From: a virus
Virus record (IMG/VR): IMGVR_UViG_3300021364_000112
Location: 1 to 30,890 of that record
Strand: one strand, 5' to 3'
Length of the DNA stretch: 30,890 nucleotides
Part shown: piece by piece, positions 18,381-26,732 of the stretch
How the letters are laid out: each line of letters begins with the position of its first letter
How positions within the stretch are numbered: position 1 is the first letter of the stretch
Position numbers and translations under genes: made by a program
The notes under the pieces: model-generated
The model's database searches: none
What the model was told of the DNA's origin: nothing
The model's input: only the letters and a program-made list of their open reading frames with translations

Positions 18381-18570
18381 GTCGTTTTATATGCTCCAGT
18401 AACAGAAGTTTAAGTTCCCGTATTTCTTCCTTCAAACTATTTATGTCATCCGACGTTGAATCAAAATGCTTTTTTATTGTGTTGCGGCTTGGTTTTTTGG
18501 TGGTAAATATAGCACCAGTATTTGGGTCACGATATAAATTATCGTGACCTTCTACTTTATAATAATCCAT
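18373..18570 (-). CDS. Small conserved T4-like phage protein, KVEGHxNLxRD type
   Basis: This 65-residue protein begins MDYYKVEGHDNLYRDPNTGA, then IFTTKKPSRNTIKKHFDS. The N-terminal signature 'YKVEGHxNLxRDxxTGAI.T' is one I recognise from many T4-like marine phage genomes, where its function is not known. The second half (DDINSLKEEIRELKLLLLEH) is a predicted coiled coil with leucines in heptad positions. The ATG overlaps the preceding stop as TAATG (18572-18568), and its own stop lies inside the start of the 2846-residue gene (ATGGCTAA). It is therefore an overlapped middle gene, probably translated by coupling. A small tail or assembly protein is inferred from its neighbours only. Confidence 0.85.
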   Translation of the reverse strand: MDYYKVEGHDNLYRDPNTGAIFTTKKPSRNTIKKHFDSTSDDINSLKEEIRELKLLLLEHIKRHG

Positions 18571-19049
18571 TATGAAGAAGCAACTATTCTTATATCTTGT
18601 AGTTTTGGAGTGAAGACTGGAGTATCTGTTTTCAATATAACTTTTACTTGATATCTTGTGTATTCAGGTAAATCGTTTGTATAGTATTTTAGTTCCTGGT
18701 AATCTTCTCTAGTTTCAAGAACTCCAGAAACACTATCTTTCTTGGAGAATCTTGCTGTAGATAGATCTAAATCTAAATACTCCCACTTAATTGAAGAGAG
18801 TGATTCTTGAGCATCAGAATCTAAAATTCTATACATGACAATTATATCCGATGCGGATCTGCTATTTGCTGTCAGTCTTACATCCAGACTTGTTGCTGGA
18901 ACATTTAATGAGACTTCCTTAGTTAAATATTTTGCAGATGAAGAAGTATCCGTAATTTCAATATCTCCTTTGTAATCAACACCGTTAGTAAAGTCTATTG
19001 ACTTCACTCTAATTTGTCCTGGAATTCCATAGGAAATGTAATCATTCAC
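18570..19049 (-). CDS. C-terminal part of the DUF4815-type protein, downstream of an in-frame UGA (or separate 159-aa protein)
   Basis: Taken alone this is a 159-residue frame starting at a GTG at 19049 with no clear ribosome-binding site. The same frame is open upstream for 98 more codons, back to the UGA that ends the 2442-residue protein, and contains no ATG, GTG or TTG before 19049. The region from 19343 to 18570 therefore encodes 257 residues continuous with the giant protein. Its end (AKYLTKEVSLNVPATSLDVR, LPEYTRYQVKVILKTDTP, VFTPKLQDIRIVASS) has the pattern 'YITK.V.L..P...L.V.....LP.FT...IK.V.K...P...P.I.D.R.I' that I associate with C-termini of large structural proteins of marine T4-like phages. 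It is thus more likely a C-terminal domain than an independent gene. It overlaps the next ATG by one base. Confidence 0.7.
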   Translation of the reverse strand: MNDYISYGIPGQIRVKSIDFTNGVDYKGDIEITDTSSSAKYLTKEVSLNVPATSLDVRLTANSRSASDIIVMYRILDSDAQESLSSIKWEYLDLDLSTARFSKKDSVSGVLETREDYQELKYYTNDLPEYTRYQVKVILKTDTPVFTPKLQDIRIVASS

Positions 19050-19346
19050 TCGGAATATATCTTTCTGTTGTTCTGATAAAGATGATGCTCTTCCATATTC
19101 AGTATTTGGTTCGGAAGCACTAACAAAATTATCATTAATCGGTTGCTTCTCAACTTGTAAAGTAAGTAGTCCGGATATGGAATCCCAAACAACAACAGTT
19201 CCATCAATTATAGTTTCGTACTCAATACCTGCATCAATACTATATGCAATAACTTTATCACCAATATCAAAAGATGGTACTAGTCTGGAAGTAGGAGATT
19301 CTATGGAAATATAAACGGATGGTACATTATATGCAACATCAACTCA
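19050..19346 (-). other. In-frame UGA and 98-codon open link between the 2442-aa protein and its apparent C-terminus
   Basis: The minus strand at 19355-19341 reads CTATTAACATGGTGAGTT (with its surroundings), ending ...GELLTW-UGA-VDVAYN. All 98 codons from 19343 to 19050 are sense. They read VDVAYNVPSVYISIESPTSR, later FDIGDKVIAYSIDAGIEYET and WDSISGLLTLQVEKQPINDN. The 'IGDKV...G.V..WDS..G.L.L' pattern resembles the module just before the UGA (GAEGRIIQVNGSTLTVRM). No in-frame start codon serves this stretch. Confidence 0.8.
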
Positions 19347-22300
19347 CCATGTTAATAGCTCACCAGATTCAAAAATACCGTTATTTAGCATTCTAACTGT
19401 AAGAGTGCTGCCATTTACTTGAATAATTCTTCCTTCTGCTCCAGAATTTACACCAACAATAGACTGATTATTAGATATTGCGCTAGCACCAACTATAGAC
19501 ATAGTATATACAGGCCAGAACTCAAGAACTTCATATCTCTTTCCATATCTATCTTCTTTTCCGGAACCATTTTCAACTCTTGTTGAATATGTTTTGACAG
19601 TACAGTTATTTAAATCCACAACGGGAGTTAAGTAATCTACTTGAGAAGATAATTTTAATTTGTATGATAATGATTTTCCAGTATCATTAAGAAGTTCATT
19701 TATCTTAGAAGTCACAAATTTTTGATTTTCGAAATACTGCTCTTCATTTAAAAATGTTGTTTGATAATCAGAGACTGAATATGAAGTATAAACAGCGGAA
19801 GTGGAATCAATTGGAACTACATTTACAGTCTTGATCGTGGAATCGATCTTAGTTTTTGGTAATTGTAAATTGTAAATATCTGCATATAATTTTTCATACT
19901 TGATATTTTTTGGAGCAAATATTCTAGCACCACCAGCTTTCTTAGACTCTGCCGCTCTGGAAGCAGATGTCACTGTAAATGTATCTAAACCGACTGAAGA
20001 AACTTTATACAGTTCTTTAGTAAATTGAGTTCCGGAAATTCCGGAGAAATTATCAACAAATTTAAAGAATGTTCTTGATTTTCCTGAAGATTCGAATCCA
20101 TGATCACGTTGCGTAACTTTGATAATTGAGTTATTGTTTTTAAATAATTTCGAAGTTGCGCTAGCGTTTGAGGTCGCACTAGTTTGTAGTGGATTTGTAA
20201 TTAACTTTTGGTATGCAGTATCATCATTAACTAGTGTAATTTCAGAATCTATTGCTGTATCAAATTTAGCTCTATTTAAGGTAAATTTAACATCTTCAAA
20301 AATATCCTCAACCCAAGTATCAGTATTTTGTGACTTATAGAGAGATCCAAGTGATGGTTGGGAACTTACCTTAACACCACTAATTTTTTCCAATTCTCCC
20401 AATCTGGAAGTCCATAGTGCATATTCTGTAGAATCAGTTTCTATTTGCAATGCATAATCTGTATCATTTTTTAGATAAACTGGGTAGTCGAACTTGAATT
20501 TTGTTAGAGTTGTAGAATCCGAATTTGTACCATCATCTACAGCAATACCCATTCTAACAGCAAAGGTGTCGATTTCTAATATTGCTCTAATTGAAGCTCC
20601 AGTCGCTCCGTTACCAATTCCCTTAATGATAACTGATGGAGGGGATGTGTATCCAGATCCTGGAATAGCAACCTCAGCATTATAAATGATACCCTCAGAT
20701 ACGGATAGTGAAGCAACTGCTAAACTTTCTCCTGGTAATTGTGGGCTTTCTACTGTAACTACAGCACCCTGATAATTTGATCCGACGTTATCAATTACGA
20801 ATTTTTTAATTTTACCGTAATTTTTTGTAATTTTTACACTAATATTTGAATTTTTTACATTGTTATATTCAGCAATTTTAGCAGAAGACAGATTCTCGTC
20901 AGGGATAAACTCTTTTCCGTTGTGGTTTGATAATACAAATGTGTATATCTGCTCATTATTTAAATTATAATTTAAATCATTAATCAATGCGATTTCGTTT
21001 CCATTGGAGTCCAAAATCTTTTCAATTGGTCCTGAACATCCAGAAGAAACTCCACTGATTATATCATTTTTTTCTATCGTGATATTTCCAGAAACTGTAA
21101 CTTTCAAGAAAGTTTTGGGCAGCATTACGACTTCTGTTCCTGGAACAATATTTTTGCCAGGTTTTCCAATAGACATATCAGAGATATAAGCTTTGATTGG
21201 AATCTCTTGACTCTTCTTATTAAAGAATAGATCTACAGAAGTAACAAAAACACCACCATCAAAATTCTCAATTCTAAAAGTTTGTGCAAGTGGATTTGGT
21301 TTTAGTGGGTTGTCAGTGTTGCTTGCAATAAATTGTACGCCTTCGTTTGCCTTGAAGTAAGAAGGTTGAGTGGAAATAATGTCTGATGGATTTTGTACTT
21401 TACTTCCCTTAGAATAGAAAATAACTTCAGAGTAAGACTCAACGTTATTTTTAGATTCATTAGTTTTACTTGTTGTAAATCTAATGCTCTTTTGACCAGA
21501 AGTAAATTTAATTATTTCTCCTCCTGTATCGTATTGAACATCAAAAATATTTCCATTCCAAGATGTTCCCTGTACTGGTGGATATCCACTTGGTAGTAAA
21601 ATAAGACCACTAGCGTTACCATATTCATCAGTTACAATTTCAGTTCCAAATGCAGTCAAAGAAGACGTTGGAATTCCACTAAACTTAGAATCTGGGCAAA
21701 CCCATCTACTAACATCTCTTCCATCAATAAATGGATAGATGACAGTCTTTGGTTTCATTCTAGTAACAGTAAATTTGATAGGTATTGATCTAGCAAATAA
21801 CTGAAGTGAAGATGAGATAGATGCATCGCCAATAGTATTTGCTGCCAATCCTTTACCAATTTCGTTATTATTAGGATTAACATTAGAGGAGCTACTAATG
21901 TAAGAGTCTTGAGATTTTGATAGAGAACTATTAGTATTTTGCTGAGACAGTGGATTAATTGATAGGAATGATTGATTGACACCTACCCAATTGATCAAGA
22001 ACGAATTTGATATCGATGCAAACGCTTCTCGTGGATTATCTCCCTTCGCAATGAAAACGTTAAAAATATTTGTGTTCGTATTAGTAACTAAAGGAATAGT
22101 ATCTAAATCGAACCATTGATCAACCGTTGGCGATACTTTTATATCACCAACATATTGTAAGACAACAAATGGGTTTGGATTGATTAAACTAGTTGCTGAA
22201 CTATTTCCCAACAAAGTTGTTGAAGTAAATGGTAAAGTCACAATATTGTTATTCACTACATAACCATCAAAAAATCTTTCATCCTCTCTTGTGTTTGCTT

Positions 22301-25300
22301 CAATTAAATTGATGTTATCTTCATATGCTTCCGGTTTCAATACCGATTGTTGTGGATCAATCGAGCAGACGTATTCACTTGAAGAAATATCACCAACACC
22401 ATGAGACTCAAAATTATCAACCAAAAATCCACTCTTAAATCGATCAAATCCAAAATCATCTTTAATCTGCATGTTTAGAGCCTGTTGCTCAAGTATGCTT
22501 AGAGATGTATAATATTCAAGTCTTTCGATTCGCTTTTCCAACTTAGCGATATCTTTCATTGTAAAACGCTTATTATCAACAGGAACAAGTTTTACATCTT
22601 TTGATGATTTTGTTAGTGATGGTAAATAAATGTAGTACAGTGGTATTGCGTCTTCTAGCGAATCTGGTCTAGATGGATTCTTGGATGAGTTACCTTTCTT
22701 CAGAACAAAACTTCCATCCTTGGACAAGAATAGCGCATCAATTCTATCCAAGTAACTGGACTCATCAAATTTAAATGTATATTCTATTCCACCAGAAGCG
22801 GGAGTTACTGATGGTGCTCCTCCATCACCAATAAATGATGTGTAATTTCCTGATGATAAAATTGAACTATTTTGATAACCACTAGTAGTTTGTGTTGTAT
22901 CTACTTTTGGTCTAAAGTCAATTACATCACCAAGAGATATTCTTCCATCTTTTGAATTGTAGGTTGGAATATCTGCAATATCTACTCCAGATTCGTGGTT
23001 ATATGAATCAACAGTACAGAATTGACCTTGAGAATGCTTGAAATAATCAAATCCAATTACTAATTGTCCAGTTGGTGATGGGAATCCGGGTTTCAGAATC
23101 AATCTTGATACATCATAGAATGTGTCTCTTTGCCCGTCATCAAACACAAAATAATCTGTAACATCGTTTCCTTCAACTAGAATACCGCTAGCATCAACTG
23201 AAGGTGGAGAAGTAACAGTTCCTTCATAAACATATCTTAGTTTATATACATCAGAGTAAGAGAAAACCCCAACATCACCAGTATCGTAGTCTTGTCCTCT
23301 TATTGGAACAACCTTGTCCAATGCTGAAGCAACTAAAATTCTCTTATTTTCTACTGAAGTTTTTAATTTTGGTTTTGCCTTTGATACTTCTAAAGTAGCG
23401 GTAAGTTTTATCTTTGGATATGTAGTTAAATTTGATCCAAAAAATTCAGATGGGAATGTTACAGTTACTGAACCCGCAACTAAACCAGTATTACTGTCTG
23501 AAGATTGGACTATGTTAATATATTCAGACTTTAGATAAACAATATCTCCTTTTGCAAAAGATACAGTTTGTCCTTGACCGGGATCTAGAACAGTTATCAG
23601 ATAATTCTTTTGATTAAACGCCGCAAATCTTTGTGTTCCGAATGGCAACTGCGCTGCAAATGTGATATCCCCAGCAGCAGAAGTTCCCTCAGAAACAAAA
23701 TCTCTTCTGAAGAAATATGATATTTTAGAATCAGTTATATCTTTAACGAGACTTTCCACATCTTTACTACCAGTTGGCACTAGTAGAGATGATGATGGAT
23801 TCTCCACAAATGTGGAAATTTTTGTCACCACAGAATTAGTAACTGAAACATCAAGAGTTCGATTTAAATAAATTCTTGCTTGCTTATTTGTAAATGTAGA
23901 AGTTGCATATCTAACACTTGTTTTGATAACCTTTCCCTCATCATCTACAAACTGAATTATATCCCCTTTCTTTAAAAATTTGTTTAGGTCTTTAGATAAA
24001 GCATTTACTGTAATGTAATTAAAACCTTCCTTTCCAGAGAAAGTGGAATCAGTAACGTTTTTGAAAATTGCGTATCTGGAATTATCCGATTCGATATTTG
24101 CAGTAAAGATGTTTTCACCTTGAGATCCAGATCCATAACGTGCATACAAAGATTTTACTTGAGATGAGTTATACTTTGTAATTACATCTTTATGGAGTAC
24201 GGCACTAACAATAGCTCCATTTCCTGTAGAAATAGAAATTGTTGGTGGATTTTCGTATGTGGTTTCTTTTACTGACTCATCAACAAAATCTATAGTCACC
24301 ACAGATTCAGTAATTGTATTTACAGAGATCTTAGATCTATCATAGGTGATGCCATCTAAAGTAATTTGTGATCCTGAGCTATAGTCATCTCCTCCAGAAT
24401 GGACAACAAAATGGGAGATTGTATTGTTTTTAGCAATCTTTACAGTATTATTGTTTTCGTCAATAAGGGTCTCCCCCTCCACAAACGTCCCCTGTTGCAC
24501 TTTTAAGTGCAATGTATCCGTAGAACTATAATAACCACCTCTGATGCCTTCTACGACTCCGTAGGCACCACTGGTGGATCCTGTGACATAGCTTCCTGGT
24601 TCAAATCCAGCAGTAATTAGATTTTGTAGAGTTATTTTGGTGAAGTAAGTTGCATTAAAATACTTGTAATTAAAAATTCCATTATATACTTCTACATTAT
24701 TTTCTTTTCCCTTAGACGCTACCTTGTCGCTAATAGGATTAAATCCTGCTCCGGTTTCCACAAAAGCAAAATCAGAAGGTTTGCAAATACCAATAAGTGG
24801 TGATTTAGTAGAAGTATAATCTACAATACTACCCCAGTAGTAATTAGCAGGAACGAAACCAGTCTCTGGATCAATATCATTAATGTCAAATGCAGATGAT
24901 TGACTTAAAAATACTCTCCTTCTTCCATTTGGATCAGAAAGATCATAATCTTTATAATATGCATCTATAATGTCTCTTCTACCAACGATGTCCATTTCAA
25001 CAAAAAGTTTTGTTGATACGGTATTTCCAGCAATAATTTGACTTCGTGTTAATTTACTATTTAAAATACGAGCATAATTAACTAGAGCAGTTCTTGGATT
25101 ACCTGTTCCTTCTTCGGTTTGCACTAACTGAATGATCCAAATATATGAACCATTTGGTGGTAAGTATAATGGATCCGGAGAACCAAGAGTATCCCCATTT
25201 ACTGTCCCCAAAGGAGATCTTTCAATTAGAATTGTCTTAACGCCAATATCAGAAGGATCCAGATCTAGTTCAACACCATCAATAATGTCACCTTCATGAA

Positions 25301-26672
25301 TCAACTTACCTCTGTTGTTATTAAAAACATCGAATAAAAATACTGAAGGATATGAACTCAATTCAACACCTTCAGCATTAACTGGAATAGTTCCATGTAC
25401 ATTGGTGACATAGAATGAACTTAGTCCAGAAAAAGTCAAGCGAACATCATTTCTGGTAATTGTATCTGTCGCTTTATCGAGTGTAATATATTTTGTTTCT
25501 TTGTTAATTACTTCGAAACCTTTTACATATGCCTTACCAGTTCCTACGGTTCCTAGTAATTTAGAATTAGCTTCCGATTCAGTGAGACCATTTACTAATC
25601 CTGTATTATTAGATTTTGCAAAGACCCCACCATTGTTATCTTTTTGATAGTACTCTCTAACATCAAAATCAAAATTAGATACTACATAATCACCAGACTC
25701 ATCATATGTTCTTCTTGCTAAAGTAGTTTCAATTAGCGAATATTCATCTCTAGTAACTTTTTTCTCTACAGATCCATTTTTAATAGATAGTAATAAAATA
25801 CTATTTTGTCCCAGTGTTTGTCTGTATCCGTATTTTTTTGCAATAAGATCTATCTTTAATCTATGTGCTCCTGGAGCACTAAAATTAGAACTTCCTCTAG
25901 AATTGTCGAATAGAGAAGAATCTTCTTCCGGAGTAACAATAGATTCTTCAATATCAAAAGCAATTTTTCCAGATGCTCTATTATTATATGCGTCTAAAAT
26001 TACAAGTTGCTCTCTGTTAGTAACAAAAAATCCATTTACGAAATAAACACCTTCCTGAATAGATACGCCAGAGGAAAATCCTAGTGCAGGACTAACTTGA
26101 GTTCTTACTTCGCCAGTATCTATATTTTCTATTTCAATAAAATTAGGAAGAACGGCACCGTCTGTACCAACCGTTAGAATTGGAGTATTGACTCCATCAA
26201 CAACCTCAAGATTCTCTCCTTGCCTGAAGGTTGCTTCTAAGTTAGAGTCTCCGCTTGAAATATATGAAACAAAAATAGTGTCCGACGACTCTTCTGTTTC
26301 ATACTGAGTTTTTAATACAATAGCTTGAACACCAGAAGTAATGCCAACTAGTTTCTCGCCAACTAGTTGTGCGATATCATATTTTTTAAATACAATTTCT
26401 CCGTCTTCGTTTATGGGAACTTCAGAAACCGAAGAAATTTTTACATAATTTAATTGAGTGTTTAGTCCAACTTCACCAGGAATAACTAGTTGTCCCTGCT
26501 TAAATTGGTAATTTCCATATTTTTCAATTTGATCCTGAAGGATACTCTGTAAAGTAGTTAATTCCCTACTTTGAACAGAGTATCCCGGTCTGAACAAAAC
26601 TTTATAAAAGTTTTTGTTTGGATCGTAGTCGTCATAATATGGAGAGACATTAAGGTTAGTATTCTGTGCCAT
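19344..26672 (-). CDS. Giant virion structural protein, DUF4815 type (2442 aa to a UGA)
   Basis: The protein begins MAQNTNLNVSPYYDDYDPNK, then NFYKVLFRPGYSVQSRELTT, the 'SPYYDD...NF.K.LFRPG..VQ.RELT.LQ..LQ.QIE..G' signature of DUF4815 proteins of T4-like marine phages. Other typical parts are IAKLEKRIERLEYYTSLSIL near residue 1375, FTVTRMKPKTVIYPFIDGRD near 1634 and PLAQTFRIENFDGGVFVTSV near 1800. A Ser/Asn-rich linker (QQNTNSSLSKSQDSYISSSS) lies near residue 1575. GxxY modules occur near 1963 (GSNYQGAVVTV) and 2007 (GSGYTSPPSVII). A perfect late-promoter octamer lies 34 bases before the ATG. The frame ends GIFESGELLTW-UGA, yet stays open for 257 further codons. The full product would be about 2700 residues if the UGA were read through. 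Role: virion structural protein, probably tail or baseplate appendage, with no enzymatic motif seen. Confidence 0.88.
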   Translation of the reverse strand: MAQNTNLNVSPYYDDYDPNKNFYKVLFRPGYSVQSRELTTLQSILQDQIEKYGNYQFKQGQLVIPGEVGLNTQLNYVKISSVSEVPINEDGEIVFKKYDIAQLVGEKLVGITSGVQAIVLKTQYETEESSDTIFVSYISSGDSNLEATFRQGENLEVVDGVNTPILTVGTDGAVLPNFIEIENIDTGEVRTQVSPALGFSSGVSIQEGVYFVNGFFVTNREQLVILDAYNNRASGKIAFDIEESIVTPEEDSSLFDNSRGSSNFSAPGAHRLKIDLIAKKYGYRQTLGQNSILLLSIKNGSVEKKVTRDEYSLIETTLARRTYDESGDYVVSNFDFDVREYYQKDNNGGVFAKSNNTGLVNGLTESEANSKLLGTVGTGKAYVKGFEVINKETKYITLDKATDTITRNDVRLTFSGLSSFYVTNVHGTIPVNAEGVELSSYPSVFLFDVFNNNRGKLIHEGDIIDGVELDLDPSDIGVKTILIERSPLGTVNGDTLGSPDPLYLPPNGSYIWIIQLVQTEEGTGNPRTALVNYARILNSKLTRSQIIAGNTVSTKLFVEMDIVGRRDIIDAYYKDYDLSDPNGRRRVFLSQSSAFDINDIDPETGFVPANYYWGSIVDYTSTKSPLIGICKPSDFAFVETGAGFNPISDKVASKGKENNVEVYNGIFNYKYFNATYFTKITLQNLITAGFEPGSYVTGSTSGAYGVVEGIRGGYYSSTDTLHLKVQQGTFVEGETLIDENNNTVKIAKNNTISHFVVHSGGDDYSSGSQITLDGITYDRSKISVNTITESVVTIDFVDESVKETTYENPPTISISTGNGAIVSAVLHKDVITKYNSSQVKSLYARYGSGSQGENIFTANIESDNSRYAIFKNVTDSTFSGKEGFNYITVNALSKDLNKFLKKGDIIQFVDDEGKVIKTSVRYATSTFTNKQARIYLNRTLDVSVTNSVVTKISTFVENPSSSLLVPTGSKDVESLVKDITDSKISYFFRRDFVSEGTSAAGDITFAAQLPFGTQRFAAFNQKNYLITVLDPGQGQTVSFAKGDIVYLKSEYINIVQSSDSNTGLVAGSVTVTFPSEFFGSNLTTYPKIKLTATLEVSKAKPKLKTSVENKRILVASALDKVVPIRGQDYDTGDVGVFSYSDVYKLRYVYEGTVTSPPSVDASGILVEGNDVTDYFVFDDGQRDTFYDVSRLILKPGFPSPTGQLVIGFDYFKHSQGQFCTVDSYNHESGVDIADIPTYNSKDGRISLGDVIDFRPKVDTTQTTSGYQNSSILSSGNYTSFIGDGGAPSVTPASGGIEYTFKFDESSYLDRIDALFLSKDGSFVLKKGNSSKNPSRPDSLEDAIPLYYIYLPSLTKSSKDVKLVPVDNKRFTMKDIAKLEKRIERLEYYTSLSILEQQALNMQIKDDFGFDRFKSGFLVDNFESHGVGDISSSEYVCSIDPQQSVLKPEAYEDNINLIEANTREDERFFDGYVVNNNIVTLPFTSTTLLGNSSATSLINPNPFVVLQYVGDIKVSPTVDQWFDLDTIPLVTNTNTNIFNVFIAKGDNPREAFASISNSFLINWVGVNQSFLSINPLSQQNTNSSLSKSQDSYISSSSNVNPNNNEIGKGLAANTIGDASISSSLQLFARSIPIKFTVTRMKPKTVIYPFIDGRDVSRWVCPDSKFSGIPTSSLTAFGTEIVTDEYGNASGLILLPSGYPPVQGTSWNGNIFDVQYDTGGEIIKFTSGQKSIRFTTSKTNESKNNVESYSEVIFYSKGSKVQNPSDIISTQPSYFKANEGVQFIASNTDNPLKPNPLAQTFRIENFDGGVFVTSVDLFFNKKSQEIPIKAYISDMSIGKPGKNIVPGTEVVMLPKTFLKVTVSGNITIEKNDIISGVSSGCSGPIEKILDSNGNEIALINDLNYNLNNEQIYTFVLSNHNGKEFIPDENLSSAKIAEYNNVKNSNISVKITKNYGKIKKFVIDNVGSNYQGAVVTVESPQLPGESLAVASLSVSEGIIYNAEVAIPGSGYTSPPSVIIKGIGNGATGASIRAILEIDTFAVRMGIAVDDGTNSDSTTLTKFKFDYPVYLKNDTDYALQIETDSTEYALWTSRLGELEKISGVKVSSQPSLGSLYKSQNTDTWVEDIFEDVKFTLNRAKFDTAIDSEITLVNDDTAYQKLITNPLQTSATSNASATSKLFKNNNSIIKVTQRDHGFESSGKSRTFFKFVDNFSGISGTQFTKELYKVSSVGLDTFTVTSASRAAESKKAGGARIFAPKNIKYEKLYADIYNLQLPKTKIDSTIKTVNVVPIDSTSAVYTSYSVSDYQTTFLNEEQYFENQKFVTSKINELLNDTGKSLSYKLKLSSQVDYLTPVVDLNNCTVKTYSTRVENGSGKEDRYGKRYEVLEFWPVYTMSIVGASAISNNQSIVGVNSGAEGRIIQVNGSTLTVRMLNNGIFESGELLTW

Positions 26673-26706
26673 ATTAAATTGTTATGCACTTAAGTTTTCC
26701 TAACCT

Positions 26707-26714
26707 TATTTATA
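26707..26714 (-). promoter_or_regulatory. T4-type late promoter TATAAATA
   Basis: The minus strand reads AACTATAAATAAGG, an exact match to the T4 late-promoter octamer, in the 60-base gap between gp8 and the DUF4815-type gene. The distance from octamer to ATG (26672) is 34 bases, close to the 37 bases at the gp8 promoter. Confidence 0.8.
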
Positions 26715-26732
26715 GTTAAGAACCTGAGTTAA

